Positions 1 through 12,433 of a stretch of DNA of 64,000 bases are shown here, piece after piece. The stretch lies in assembly GCA_034440635.1 (NCBI GenBank), contig JAOTON010001351.1, positions 1,329,501-1,393,500 on the forward strand, given 5' to 3'. The position numbers and the translations under genes were made by a program. Positions within the stretch are counted from its first letter, which is position 1. Each line of letters starts with the position of its first letter. The DNA comes from Lepas anatifera (Eukaryota > Arthropoda > Thecostraca > Lepadidae). Under the pieces are notes generated by a model, which did not search any database, had not been told where the DNA came from, and saw only the letters and a list, made by a program, of their open reading frames with translations.

Positions 1-389
1 TAGCGCAAATCTGCAAAGTGTAATAGAAAGCTCGCGTGAATTCAGTAAGAAATTACTTCGCATGTTTTAGTGCTCAGGTCAATTGTTTGACCTCCAGAGG
101 TCAAATTAGGTCAAGATCAGCTATTTTCACTCAAATATGCAATGATTAAGCAAACTGGGCATAACTCTTATGTCATTAGAGCTATTGAGGCCTGGTAAAG
201 TACATTTGATAGCAAATTGCCAGTACCTTTTTCCGCTATGTGGAACGTAAAGACCTCCCGCCAGTGGTTTGACCTCCAGAGGTCACCTCGTGACCTAATA
301 TGACCTGAGGTCACGAAAGGTCAAAAAGTGACCTTGCCGTATATCAAATGAAAGCCAGTGACAAGAAAAACACGATGGTGTTTGTTTCA
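1..389. other. AGGTCA/TGACCT-rich non-coding DNA
   Basis: No coding signal. Contains many TGACCT/AGGTCA hexamers, for example around 75-120 and 265-330, like the dispersed repeats further along. Probably the decayed flank of such a repeat. Confidence 0.4.
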
Positions 390-938
390 CCGCTCTAGCT
401 TATATAGATCAAAAGTTATTGTCAAAATACTGTTTTTGACCCCTGGTGACCTTGAATGACCTTGGAAAAGTCAAAGGGCAAATATGACCCCTGGGATCCG
501 TGAAAGGGTGTCCAAAAACGTTGTTCTGAGCAGTCTGAGTATTTGCAATCATTTTTGTGGCTTTTATATCATGTAACAACTTTTCCCCATGTTTTTCCAA
601 TGGGACAGGTCACCTCGTGACCTGACCTCAGGGCACGAAATCGAAAAATCCCGGATATACACCTTGTAGACCTTGGAGGGGTTATGAAGTGTAGGAAGTT
701 TCAAATCGATCGACTTTGAGATGTAGCTCTTACAGAGCTCTAAAGGTGAAGTGAGGTGACCTTGGTTGACCTCGTCTGGTGACCTGACCTTGGGTGACCC
801 GGGGTAAAAAATTTCAGGGATGGTGGAAAAATGATGCAGTGAGAGGTAGAGCCCTCAACCGCGGTGCTGCGCCTCGTCGTTTTTCTGCTATCCCGGAAAA
901 ACCTTAGGGGGCCATCGATGGCCCCCGGTGGGGCGAGG
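390..938 (+). repeat. AGGTCA-rich dispersed repeat ending at TTAA (copy A)
   Basis: Aligns by eye, as an inverted copy, with 60430-60945. Shared blocks include the CCAATGGGA-type segment near 595, the GAAGTGTAGGAAGTTTCAAA segment near 690, and a CpG-rich end with a GGCCATCGATGGCC palindrome near 912. The copy stops at GAGGGTTAA (930-938). Related CpG-rich TTAA ends lie at about 5640-5730, 51950-52024 and 60340-60440. No ORF is conserved between copies, so this is a non-coding repeat family. The TTAA ends suggest piggyBac-type mobilisation (inference). Confidence 0.6.
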
Positions 939-1389
939 GTTAATTCACTTTCAGTGTATTACCGCTTTTCTGCATAATCATGGCATTTCCCAATAGGTTC
1001 CCAGCCGGTCTATATCTTCTGTGAAAGACCGACTTAGGGTAGGGGGGATGATAAATCTCAATGTTATCGTTGCTCAGTTGCCACTTAACACATGATTCGA
1101 TATGAAAAATGATAACTTTTGGTGGTTTTGTTAAGGGTATAGCTTTCAAAAAACTTCGACCATGGGCAATAGAAAATTGTCCTTTCTGCCAGTCATTTCC
1201 CGTATCGCCCGAGTGTCCAATCGGTCCTGTCCCTCTCAGTTTTTCGCGAATATTTGTTAGCGTAATTACACCAAAGAAACAAAACTTTGTAAAATTTCTA
1301 GTTGAATTTAAGCTTTTCAAAAAAATTGTGTCGGGTCAGGTGACTGACTTACGACTTCATTATTTAACAATCACACCGAAGAGGGGTCT
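939..1389. other. No recognised feature
   Basis: Overlapping short ORFs on both strands show no recognisable domain or codon pattern. I see nothing functional here. Confidence 0.4.
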
Positions 1390-2260
1390 GGCTCTATAAC
1401 GCGCACTCGAGGGTACTGGTAAGCCCCTCCTAAGATCCCGGAAACTAAGAGGCGTAGAAAAACGCCGGTTGGGGGGTGGGCGGGGGCTACGGTGGTCTAA
1501 ATTGTGGCTTATTTTCATTTACCTAGGTCAATTTCTTCAAGGTCAAACGAGGTCATAAAGGTTAAATATTGGCCATGCTGGGTACCTATTGGAAAATAAT
1601 GTGATTATGCGGGAGAAGGACGGGAATAAGCTAAAGGCGGACCAGAGTCATAGATCTAAGATCGCAAATCATCGTTCTTGCTATTTTGAGGTCAAGGCCA
1701 TTCAAGGTTATACTACCTATAATGTACACTATTACGAACGCTATAGCAACTTTTTGATCGGATATGATGATTGACCTTTACCAATGACGTTTGACCCTGG
1801 CCTTTGACCTCGACCCTTACATTGAGGTACCTTAACTATGACGTCATAGCATAATATACGTCAGACCGGGTAACGCTGTATAACTGGAGGCACTGGGGTC
1901 AATGACATTGAAAATGTTGATATGACCTTGAACTGTGACCTTTGAAATTGATCTTAACATTCATTTGAGGCGACCTTAACATATCATCCCGGTTATATGG
2001 CGTTATGACGTCACCACTCCGTCTCCAATGCGAGTGAACTGGTCGGACCGCGCGATTCCGGCGATCTCAAAATGCAGGTCTGACTTTGAAAGCCTATGAG
2101 TAAAACGAAATTCAACCGATGAAAAAAATGTCTTCGCTAATCGAAACGCCGTTAAATGCTCTCAAGTGTGGCCAAGTATCGCCTTTCGGCTACCCGCGGT
2201 TCTCCGGCCACCTTGGAAAGTAGGTGATGGGGGGCGGGCTCCGAGGTAACTTCCAGTCCG
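1390..2260 (+). repeat. AGGTCA-rich dispersed repeat (family B)
   Basis: Matches 13690-14710 as an inverted copy. Shared blocks are the GATCCCGGAAACTAAGAGG region near 1433, the AGGTCAAACGAGGTCA block at 1540-1555, the GACGTCA-centred segment near 2009, and the GGTTCTCCGG segment near 2200. No conserved ORF. Holds a perfect DR4 arrangement of AGGTCA half-sites at 1540-1555. Confidence 0.6.
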
Positions 2261-2922
2261 CGTGTTAACCCTTTAAGCCAATTTCGCTCTTCTAAATAGT
2301 GGGGGACTAAACCAGAGTGCAACTCGGCTGCTAAAAGAGCTAGATTTCAATTTTTCCGATCATTCGAAAGCTCATGGAATAAATAATCGGAATGCTGACA
2401 ATAATTTTGAGGTGAGGTCAACAATGAGGTAACCAGATGTCACTAACGCACACCATTATGGAATACATTTTGACTATATTTTTGAACACAAAGATACAGC
2501 AATCCTTTTGTTTCATGGCAAAGGACTTCAAATGGTATGCAACACGACCTGGACATGTCGTTATTTGATTCTGACCCGAGGTCCTTGACCTCAGGTCATG
2601 GTCAAATATAAGGGTATCCCGTAACCTAAGAAGGTCATGTCGCATGTTATTCGACTCGTTGAGCTAGAACGAACACATTAATGCCGCCAGATATCTTCTA
2701 AATCTTCGCACTGGGCCGTCGGAGCAAAGATGATCCTTGTCCGTTCCCTTGGTGAGGCCAGATGAGGCTCCCTTTTACGCATAGACCCATTGTTACAGTG
2801 GCAATAAACGTGAAATCCAACGGAAATAACTACTTCTGAAAGACCCTGCAGAGACAAAAATCAGTTAGTGCCCAAGCACCTTATATCAAGTCAAGTTAAT
2901 GCAGTAGCATTCTGATGTAGAA
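2261..2922. other. AGGTCA-containing non-coding DNA
   Basis: Scattered TGACCT and AGGTCA words, for example near 2410-2440 and 2580-2640. No coding region or RNA gene recognised. Confidence 0.35.
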
Positions 2923-3272
2923 CATACCAACTCCACCAGGACTCTCCCGGTACCCGTCATACCAACTCCACCAGGACTCTCCCGGTACCCGTCATACCAA
3001 CTCCACCAGGGCTCTCCCGGTACCCGTCATACCAACTCCACCAGGACTCTCCCGGTACCCGTCATACCAACTCCACCAGGACTCTCCCGGTACCCGTCAT
3101 ACCAACTCCACCAGGACTCTCCCGGTACCCGTCTACCAACTCCACCAGGACTCTCCCGATACCCGTCATACCAACTCCACCAGGACTCTCCCGGTACCCG
3201 TCATACCAACTCCACCAGGACTCTCCCGGTACCCGTCATACCAACTCCACCAGGACTCTCCCGGTACCCGTC
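2923..3272 (+). repeat. 35-bp minisatellite, 10 copies
   Basis: Ten head-to-tail copies of a 35-bp unit containing ACCAACTCCACCAGG and CTCTCCCGGTACCCGT. Copies begin at 2926, 2961, 2996, 3031, 3066, 3101, 3135, 3170, 3205 and 3240. Nearly identical, with one copy of 34 bp and a few substitutions, so recently amplified. Confidence 0.97.
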
Positions 3273-4742
3273 ACCTGCCGGGAGATAGGAACAAGGCCGA
3301 GAGTTCAGGTAGCAGGGTGGTCTTGATGTAAGGTCAAACCCTGATTAGTCTGGGCCAAATGGTCTCCATGGCACCAAAATCATAGTTATACTGCGTTTAA
3401 TTGCAATTCTTTAACACTCTCAGATAATATTTTATACCCTTGGTGACCCCTGCTGACATAGCTATGGACCTAACCGGACATCTGTTTGTGACATCACATT
3501 TTTCAATTCAACAGCTTTTGAATGTCATCCAGAAATTTCGTCTTGCATTTCTAAGAGCGAGCTAGATTTCCTCTTCGAAAAATCACTATGCATGGACATA
3601 GGAATGACGTCATAACTCAGTGACCTGACCTGACCTAGCTAGGTATTTTTTTGTAAAAAATGTTGCAAAATTTGTCAGGTAACAGATACGCATACTGACA
3701 CTGCCTTAATAAAAATACTTTTTGGAATTATTTGCAAGAGAAACTGAGAGTAGCAGGTCGAATGGAAAACTCAGTAGGTGCCGGAAAACAAGCATCAGAG
3801 ACGAAATTTTCACTTACCCATGGTCGAAGTTTTTTTGCAAGGTAGAACAATATCTTCTGCACTCAAAGTCTCCATTTTAACCCTAGAATAACCTCCTGAG
3901 TGGCAATAGGTCTATTCCAAAAATTATTTTTTCACTATCATTATCATCCCCCTTCTTAAGGGTGCTGCTTAGTTCAAATGAGGGACCTTTACAACCTCCT
4001 TTGACCTTGAAGATACTGAGCTAGGTCAACGAAGCTTAGCCATAACGTAGATCACCATCGCCATCACGCACCTCTCAACGGGTGATTTCAAACCCTCTTA
4101 GTTTCCGATATCTCAGGGGGGGGCACTTCAGGACCCTCCCCTGCATGTTGACGCCAGACCTCTGTGCGTGTTAAGGTAAAAGCATGGCCCAACGCTAAAA
4201 CACGTATCCACTGTGTAAGACCGACTTAGGGTGCTGCATAGTTCAGCTGAGGTACCTTCGACCAGCTCGGGGGCCCATAATTTTCCTCGCGCATAGCCGA
4301 GACGGGAAGCTGTGGCGCCGCCCCTGGTCTCTAGCACCCCTCTACAGATAAGATGCAAAGGGACAGGTAGGTCAAATTATGCCTCAGTCGATCACACAAA
4401 TGCCGCGAATTTAGCAATCATTACTTATAGGTCAGAAATTTTTTTTGTGAGAGCAGAAGGTGTAGGACCCGGGCTGACCCCCCAGGTTCTCTCGATTTCC
4501 AACTCAAGGGGGTCCTGACCCCCCAACCCCCCGGGATCTCCACCCATGCTTCAGGCGGTTGGTTTGTGATGTCTTCACCCGGTTGACCTAATGCAGATCC
4601 ATGAGCTCGCATTAAACTCAGAGAATAGGTAATCACCCAGTCTTGATAAGTTTCATACAGAAAGATTCGGCATCGCATTTATTATGATCGTTTCATCAGC
4701 AAGGAGGCTGAAGATTGTTGTCGAGTTAGGAATGAATATTTT
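3273..4742. other. Repeat-derived non-coding DNA with partial family B copy
   Basis: The segment at about 3990-4150 resembles 14575-14710 in the same orientation, with shared GTAGATCACCAT and GTTTCCGATATCTCAGGGGG blocks. It is a third, partial copy of family B. The rest is unassigned and rich in TGACCT words. Confidence 0.45.
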
Positions 4743-4976
4743 CATAGGTGGATCCAGGACTGCCAATCAAGGAGGTACCTTCCGGGGGAGAATTGTCCAA
4801 ATCAGGGGGTGCCACTTTTGACCGGAAAAACCTATAAGGTGGGCACAAAATCCTATCGGTGGGCGCCGATTTTCGCATCCTGGGGAGGGGGAGGGGTGAG
4901 AAACGACATTTCAGGGGGGCACCATCGACATTCAGGGGTGCCCTGGCGGCCCCCTTGCCCCCTGGATCCGCGTATG
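4743..4976. mobile_element. Short MITE-like element with GGATCCAGG ends
   Basis: The left end CATAGGTGGATCCAGG and right end CCTGGATCCGCGTATG form an imperfect terminal inverted repeat. The interior is G- and C-run rich and non-coding. The flanking octamers AATATTTT and AATAGTCT match at 6 of 8 positions, so the target duplication is uncertain. Similar ends occur near 18822 and 43574. Confidence 0.5.
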
Positions 4977-4987
4977 AATAGTCTGAA

Positions 4988-5065
4988 TATGGGTGTAGAG
5001 GATAGCACGCCTGCTTTCTACGCGGCCAACCTGGGTTCAAGTCCAGGTGGTTTTGCTGAACAAGG
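4988..5065 (+). repeat. tRNA-derived SINE head (family shared with 34955-35042)
   Basis: A tRNA-like fold can be drawn. The D-arm GTGTAGAGGATAGCAC pairs GTGT with GCAC. The anticodon-like loop TTTCTAC is flanked by a 4 of 5 paired stem. The B-box-like segment is GGTTCAAGTCC. No acceptor stem can be formed, as expected for a SINE head and not a working tRNA gene. The reverse complement of 34955-35042 aligns along the whole length with a similar order of bases, so both belong to one family. Confidence 0.55.
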
Positions 5066-7629
5066 AACAGCTGACTCTCGGCAAGCCCTTCCAAAAGGAA
5101 AATAATTTGAGACGTCATATATGACCCTGACAATTGGTGCGTTTGTAGCCCAGAACCAAATGATTACTGAATATGCTAGAACAGCGGCAGTGTTAATAAA
5201 ACCTCTCGATCGCAAAAACAAATTTATGAACGACCTGACTGAGTGAATAGCATCTCCGCAAATGCCTTCGAGTGGGGAAGTGCCATCAGGTCAAACGGCC
5301 ATGATAAATTTGTAGGTCTATTAAATTACGCCTGGTTAAACGTACCTTTATGCTATTTTTGCAACTAATTTTATAAATTTATAGATTTCCTAAACTTTTA
5401 TGATTTATCCTTGAGCAGATTAAAACTATAAATTTTAGTCACAGCGCCCGGGATCCCAAGATCAGCAGCCAAAACCCCAAGATCCCAAGGCACAGGCCCG
5501 TATCCCAAGATCTTGGAACATATCCCAAGGAGTGGTAACGCTGAATTCACTTAACCTGCACTGGTGAACTGACCTGAGATGACCAAACCTTAAAATTTTT
5601 GGGAAAGCTGCGGAATTGATCAAGGATAAGGTTGGTTAAGTACGGTGGCACGAAGCGCCGCCGTTTTTCGTGCTGCCGGTAAAACCCGAGAGGGTGTTCA
5701 AACACCCCCACCGGGGCGGGGGTTAAAGAATGAGTGTGTGAACAAAATTTTGATTTTGCAGTACGATATATTTTTACTGTAGTCGTAACTGAAGTTCTGT
5801 AATTCCGTAGTCGATGAAATATAACGTAGCGTAATTCCGTGGCGTAGTTTTGATCAGAATCGAACCGTAGTAGCGTAATTCAGTAGCGTAACGTAGCTTA
5901 GACCATCTCTGCATGCCACCTTCTTTGACCTATTATGACCTAAATATTGACCTGAGCCAAAAGGTGACCGATGTCCTTCATGACTTTGTATGAGCTATCC
6001 ACCAGCGTTCGCAGACACGCTAACAATCACAAAGGGTCTGATGAGCTCTTCAGGACAGGCTTGAGCAAGAACCACATCCGCCTTTTTGCGCAGTCTCCCT
6101 CCAGCCATACGTTGAACGACAACTTTTTCTAGACGTTCTTACTCAGCAGTCAGTCAGATGGATCACTGGAACATTATGTCAGAGTTGCGCAAGACCGCTT
6201 CAGTACTGGAATCGACCTAGGCTGCATCTCTTTGGAAGATATTGTGATGTTGAACGATGCGTTACCACCCCTTCCTGGAGTCTGAGGCTCACGCTTGCAA
6301 CACCACACGAGATCAACTGCGTCATGTGGGTTGAATCCGAGTGGTGTAGGTTTTCCAGCGATTGCCTGCATGGTTGTCAGTGCATTATTGCCACTATTGG
6401 GAGAAAAGATCGCGGGCAACCATGTAAATATGGTATTACAATTTAACAATTTACACGTCTTTACACTTTTCTTAAGTTCGTATCATTTAGCTGCAAACTA
6501 TTTTCTTTGGGTCCAACCGACATGGAGGCTTGCTACTCTGCACGGTGACCGAATGTCCGTGCCGCGTGCTCCGTGCAAGGGGTCAAAGGATTCAAGAATG
6601 AACGCCTACATTGAACACACTTTCAACACACAAGGCACTTTCTTTCACGCCAAAACTCAACCTCCAGCTATCGTGAGCAGCGACTTGAGAGAAAAACGAA
6701 GGCGGCCACGCTGACCGCTCGATCTGGGCACTGGCGGATGCGGCAGTCTGGACAGTTGCCCCCCCGGGCGGCCGCCTGCGCGCGTGTTGAGGCCGCGGCA
6801 GTCTCGGCTGACCGCAGCCGGGGGCAGGGGGCCACTTCCACGAATGTGGTGCCAGATACCGCCCGTCCACCTGACACACCAGGCGCCGTCAAAACAACGC
6901 CGAACGCACCGCATCTGCAGTGGGGTCCAAACTGGCTCAACGGGGGTGCGCATCACTAGAACATAAAAGAGAATGCAATCCTCTCGCTTAAGCCACACAC
7001 CAGGGAAATATGAGTGGGGTCTCGGTAGGAATGGACGTCTGGCTCCACCAGCTGGCTGGCGACGCAACACCATTTGAGCCGTGTCAGAGGCTCTCAGTCA
7101 GCATCGCCGCAAGGGGTCGACGGGGTTGCGTCGTCTCCGGTGGCCTGTCATGCACGGCCGTCTCTGCCCGAATTCCCGGAAGGTTGGGTGTTGGAAAGCA
7201 AGCGGTCACTCCACAGCCGCTATTCCATTCAGCCGGAGTAGAGTTGAGTTTTCGCCCCAGATACAGGATTTGCGCACCGGTGGTGCATACTCGCCTTTAT
7301 ATAACATTAACACCTCATTTCGTTGGAGGCCTCGGATTTTTTTTGAAACAGGGTTTTTTTGTTTGTTAGAATTTGGGAAGGGAGTGGATATTATTATTAT
7401 TATTTTTTATAGCACTACAGATGTGGAGAGATTTGAGGGCGCGTGGTAAGTTCGAGGAAATGATAGGTGTACAGGTGCCGGAGGCAGGCCTGTGTGGTAC
7501 CTTACTGCCAAATCAAAGATTACAGCGCTTTTTTTTACTCATGCTTAAGTTACTTGCTTGTATTACTTTTTGTACTTTACTAATGCAAAGAGACAAATCG
7601 TGACAAAAGCTGGTGCATGATATGTTTAT
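5066..7629. other. Non-coding DNA with small repeats; GC-rich stretch near 6690-6960
   Basis: Includes a cluster of GATCCCAAG words (about 5445-5525), a CpG-rich TTAA end (5640-5732), GTAGCGTAATTC-type short repeats (5780-5900) and a TGACCT segment (5905-6000) related to 58970-59060. A CpG-rich block at 6690-6960 gives overlapping ORFs on both strands, which base composition can explain. It could be a CpG island but has no adjoining recognisable gene. Confidence 0.4.
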
Positions 7630-8170
7630 TTTAACGGTTTACAATGATACAATTAGGGGTTTAAAGATACCAATAAGAGGGTTTACGATATTCAATATTT
7701 GTCTAGGTAAAGTTTTGTAATCACTGTCCTGAAAAACGCTTTACTTAGTGGGATATCATCCAGTCTTCTGATTTTAGGGGTAATCACATTATTCCAGGTT
7801 CGTGGGGCCGCAATGCATAAAGAAAATTTCCTGTACATGGTTGAGGCGAAGGGGACCTGAAAGTGTTGGGTTCGTCTTATATCAGGGAGAAGGGGATTTG
7901 GGTTAGTTGTATTAATCCTTTCACTGAGGGGGCACGGTAAAGTCTGGTTGAGATGGCTATGGAGGAGTTTTAATTGGGCTACTTCCGTCAGATGTTCAAT
8001 TTTCATGATTTTGTATTTTTTAAATAAGGGACTGGTGTGAGCAAGGGGCTCAGATTGATCTATCAAACGGACAATTTTTTTCTGTAGCATCATCAGCTTA
8101 TTTAAATGATATTTGAATGTGCTCCCCCAAATTGGAAGGCAGTAATTCAAGAAAGGGAGTCCAAAAGCCC
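7630..8170 (-). pseudogene. 3' end of a non-LTR retrotransposon (reverse transcriptase C-terminal region)
   Basis: The minus-strand ORF (stop at 7692, open from about 8170) encodes the region that follows the reverse-transcriptase palm in LINEs of the CR1/jockey-like group. It has the hallmark FLNYCLPIWG, then a helix with LQKKIVRLI and the AHTSPLFKKYKI segment, and ends in an RTWNNV-type conserved patch. The palm with its YADD-type motif and everything upstream are missing, so this is a typical 5'-truncated copy. The A/T-rich sequence between 7630 and 7690 is its probable 3' UTR. The family is clear from the motif order; the exact clade is not. Confidence 0.75.
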
Positions 8171-9017
8171 AAGAAGAAAGGAAAAGTAATCCATTAAAGC
8201 CCGATATCTCTTCGCTCTGACCCGGGTGCCTCTTAAACCATCATCAGCAAGACCCTAAAAGATAAGGTTGGTCAAAGTCCCCTACCAAGGACCTACTAGC
8301 ACTTCACGGTAAATTATTCTAATCTTGCTAACAACAAAACATTTACAATATTTTCTTCAAGAAATTCACCTCAAATGAGATATTTGTGTTAAATTAGGTC
8401 TTTATTTTGCATTATATAGGTTTTATTTAAAACAGTATGTTTTTTTGCACATCCAGTATGTTTTAAGCTGGTTTAATGCTAGATGTGCCAGATTTGCTAT
8501 TTCTGCGCAACTGAGGCATACATTTACGTATCTGATCTTTTGTGTTTTATTCTGGAATTGCAATTGCAATGGGTGATCGCCTGTGTGTTTGTGTTTGTGT
8601 GTGGCGGCGGTTAAATGGATAAAAAGACTGGTTATGGTTAGAAAATTCATTTCATATGAGGGGCTAAATTTGACATTGAAATTTATGAGCATAGGGCGTT
8701 TCTGTGTCGTTCCAGGATGCAGAAAGATCAATGACTAAGGCTAAAACACATCGCTCAACGAGAGCATGTTTGTTTAGATATTTGTGGAAGATGAAAACCT
8801 CTGCAGATGGGTCCAAATGGTAGATGCGATGTTTTTTGTATACAATATCTAGGTATATGCTCATTAATGGGCACTGATTTCAAGAGGCAATTGCAGTTTG
8901 AAGTTCAGAATCCAGCATGTGATGATATGTGCAAACTGATAGGTTAAGCAGTGTAATCACAGAAGTTTGCTAACAGGAGAGAGAGGAGGTCAAGTTTTGT
9001 AAATTATTTCAGATACC
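8171..9017. other. No recognised feature
   Basis: Short ORFs only, with a GT-rich stretch near 8580-8605. Nothing recognisable. Confidence 0.35.
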
Positions 9018-9210
9018 CATGGGCGCCGAAAGCGGGGGGGACGGGGGACGCGTCCCCCGCTGTTGGCCAACCAGGGGGGGACGTCCCCCAAAAATTTTGG
9101 GCCAATGGTCATTAATGCTGTCAGGTACCGAATATGCTGAAAATTCGCCTCCCCGGGCAGCGCCAGCCCGGGTCCGTCCCCCCTGCGAAAATTCCGTGGC
9201 GGCGCCCCTG
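9018..9210. mobile_element. hAT-type MITE with perfect 8-bp target duplication
   Basis: Bounded by the identical octamers CAGATACC at 9010-9017 and 9211-9218. Ends are CATGGGCGCCG on the left and CGGCGCCCCTG on the right, an imperfect inverted repeat of the CAGGGGCG type. The interior is C/G-run rich and non-coding. The 8-bp duplication and CAG-type ends fit the hAT superfamily. Confidence 0.85.
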
Positions 9211-9249
9211 CAGATACCTACTGATTACTTTTACAGTGCTGCTCTATAT

Positions 9250-9305
9250 TATTAGTATTAAGCTGTTCTATATATATTATAAGTATTACTATATATATAT
9301 ATTGT
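9250..9305. repeat. AT-rich microsatellite
   Basis: Runs of TATATA and TTATTAG-type sequence with a pure TA tract near 9290-9302. Confidence 0.8.
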
Positions 9306-10850
9306 AAGTTGTTACTTGGCCTCCCGCTAGAACCCTGGATGCAAATATAGCAAATTCAATGTGATTATACATTTAGGTATAGCCATCCACCAGAACCTTC
9401 AGATCAGCAAAAGCTGATGCAAAGTATTTTCTCCATAACATGCTCTGCAAGTTGTCGGCTCTCAAATGGCCAGGGAAATTATTTGTCAGAGTGAACTTTT
9501 GCTTGTCATTGCTCACACTATGGCAAATAATTTTCCAGTTATATAATGCCAACACAAAGATTCTGATTTAATGCTGTGTCAGAATGCATGATCTCACTGA
9601 ATATTTGGGATCCACGATGTCAAGAGCAAGAGCCAATCAACAATTTACCAACTTATTGTGAATTCAATTTTATAAACTCCAGCACATCTAAATAGATTCA
9701 AATTCAGAAACATAAATTCAGATAGCTTCTATTCATTATGGTCACCTTTCTATTTTACCATGTTAAAGTACTGAGTATATAACTTGGTTGCAATTATATG
9801 AAAAATGGAATAAAAACATGCCTTATATCATTTAGCAAATGCACATATAAATGCTCAGCTGTTGCGACTAAAAAATGACCAGAGCATTGACTCCTAGTTT
9901 AAGAACAGGGGCTTGCTGATGAAGCTGCATTGTCATGTGCTATAGATAAGCTTCTGAGGTGAAGGTACTATCGACCTTGTTGCTACTTTGAGGTTTGTTG
10001 AAGCTGCATCAATTTCAAATTATCAACAAATTTCAGAATATACCCACACATGACACATGACAGAAGGACTTTTCATATTCCATCATCACTAATAACACTG
10101 AACACAAGACAACACTGAATTTTAATACATAGTGTTGCACTGTAGGCATACACTCTTTGACATTGCATTTGACATGACATGGTTTCCATTTGACATGACA
10201 TGGTTTACATTTTGCTTGTTTTTGTTCCAGAATGGTGAGACATAAACTTCCAGTTTGTCATGTGTTTGAGGTCATGCCCTGATGGTTGCATTCCTGCCCT
10301 CAGTTAGAGAGGAGGTACAAGATGATATGGTGATATGAAGAGGTTGTACATCCTGTGGCCTTCATTCATCATGCACGTGGAAACAACTAAGCTGCGAAGG
10401 CATGACATAGTACTTGAATGCGGCTATAATTATTTGCTGATATCTTTTATCAGGGGCCAATGGAAGGGAAATTATTTGTTCCCGTTGGATTTGCAACGTA
10501 TATAATGATGCTTCAATAACATATTTTACACATTTGTAATTTTTAGTTGAATATGTCACTGCTCAGAATACTTTCTATGGTATTGCAGCACCTTGATTGG
10601 GACATGATGCAAAATAATGGGGTGAAAAATGATTAAGGGAATTTTAATGGCACATGCTTAAATTCAGGCAGTTTTCTAGCTCTATTGATACTGTAGAACC
10701 AGCATGGGTTCTTAACACTTTTATCCTGGCTCCATCTCTGCCCTCCCTTCAACAATGCTCTTTCAGGTTTATAATTGGCAAAGCCCCAAGTCCATGAACA
10801 TCCTACCACCAGATATCCTGGTCCTCCCTCCGCTGGGGCTCAGCATGGGA
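9306..10850. other. A/T-rich DNA, no recognised feature
   Basis: Only short ORFs. A local duplication of TTGACATGACATGGTTT occurs at about 10168-10210. No gene recognised. Confidence 0.35.
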
Positions 10851-10854
10851 AACA

Positions 10855-12020
10855 TCATGCATCTGCGTCTGTCCTCTGTATCCGCCCCTGCCTGCACATC
10901 GGCCTCTTTTGTATCGGCTTTTGACCCTGCATCCGTCTCTGCCTCCTATCTCTGTCTGCCCCTGCACCACCTCTGCTCCTGCATCCGCCTCCACCCATGC
11001 ATCTGCCTCTGTCCCTTCATCTGACTGCCACTGCATCTGCCTCCACCACTGCATCTGCCTCTGCCACTGCTTCTGCTCCTGCATCTGCTTCTGTATCCTG
11101 TATTCGTCTCTGTCTGCTACATCGGCCTCCATCTCCTCTACCCACCTCTGGTGTCTGCACCCTCACGTGCTCCTTCATTCGTCTCTGCCCCTGTATCCGC
11201 TTCGTCCATGCATCTTCCTCTGCTCCTCCATCCACCTCTGTTTCTTCATCCGCCTCTACCCATGCACCCGCCTCTGCCGCTCCATCTCACTGCCACCGTA
11301 TGTGCCTCTACTGCTGTTTCTGCTCCTGAATAAACCTCTGTCTCCTGCATCCGCCTCTGTCTCCTGCTTCTGCCTCTGTCTCCTGCATTTGCCTGTCTCT
11401 TGCAGGCGCTTCAGCTGTCTGTATCCTCATGTGCCCCTCCATTCGTCCCTCCCTCTACCTCCGCCTCTGTCCATGCATTTGCCTCTGCTCCTCCATCCGC
11501 CCCTACATCTGCATCCGCCTCTGCCCCTTTATTTGCCACTGCCCCCTTCGACTTTTCTGTCCCTGCATCCGCCCTTGTCACTCTATCCGTCTTTTCGCAA
11601 TCGTTCCGCTCTGCCCTCTGCATCCGCTGTTGTCCCTGCATCCGCCTCTGCTCTTGCATTTGCCTCTGCCAGTGAGTCCTCCCCGTCTAATGAAGTACCT
11701 TGGTCGATACATCCGCATCTGCCTCCTGTATCCGCCTATGCCATCACCCTCCTGCACCCGCCTATGCCATCAGCCAGCCCCCTGCATCCGCCTATGCCAT
11801 CAGCGTCCTGCATCCGCCTATGCCATCAGCCTCCTGTATCCGCCTATGCCATCAGCCTCCTACATCCGCCTATGCCATCAGCCTCCTACATCCGCCTATG
11901 CCATCAGCCTCCTGCATCCGCCTATGCCATCAGCCTCCTGCATCCGCCTATTCCATCAGCATCCTGCATCCGCCTATGCCATCAGCCTCCTGCATCCGCC
12001 TATGCCATCAGCCTGTGCCG
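10855..12020 (+). repeat. CT-rich minisatellite block with a 26-bp unit at 11720-12015
   Basis: The first part (10855-11690) is a degenerate array of CTGCATCCGCCTCTGC-like words. The second part repeats a 26-bp unit containing CATCCGCCTATGCCATCAGC about eleven times. Because 26 is not a multiple of three, each copy shifts frame. All three forward frames stay open and give long ORFs of a repeating Ser/Pro/His/Leu pattern, including one of 423 codons across 10909-12180. These ORFs are by-products of the repeat and I do not call a gene. Confidence 0.9.
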
Positions 12021-12433
12021 CCTAAGACATCAGTCTCGGCCTTCCTTTCGGCGGCAAACCGCAGCCCTCCAATGTTTTGCAGTGGTCGATCGTATTCCCG
12101 GCTCTCTGGCTGAAGATAGCACCAATAAGGGCGATTCTGCCCTGGGAATATGTTTAAAGTCGGCCCTAGGAAAAGCCTGACATGTCCTTAGATGGAGGCT
12201 CTCAAATCAGAAATTGCGTCCGTCTGGCACTATTTGAGGCCATTTTTGGGGAGAAAAATGTCGCAGCTTTATGCTGACCGAAAATCACATCTCTAAAGGG
12301 GCTACAAGTATTTTAAATATTTTTTTTAGAAAACCACCTTCCTTCCGCACTTTCAGGCTAAATGCCCTCGGGCATACTCGCAGTGACGTCACGACGGGAT
12401 TGCCAGACTAGTTGAAACTAAACTTTGCCCCCC

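Noticed and set aside
2923..3272. CRISPR array
   Set aside because: Direct 35-bp repeats have no unique spacers and the context is eukaryotic.
6026..6062. CTGATGAG motif as a hammerhead ribozyme
   Set aside because: No GAAA partner and no closing stems. The same holds for CTGATGAAG near 9916.
6592..7073. GC-rich overlapping ORFs as a host gene
   Set aside because: Open on both strands because of high CpG content. No domain and no splice pattern recognised.
10909..12180. 423-codon Ser/Pro-rich ORF as a secreted or structural protein
   Set aside because: It is a by-product of the CT-rich minisatellite. All three frames are open and the 26-bp unit shifts frame with every copy.
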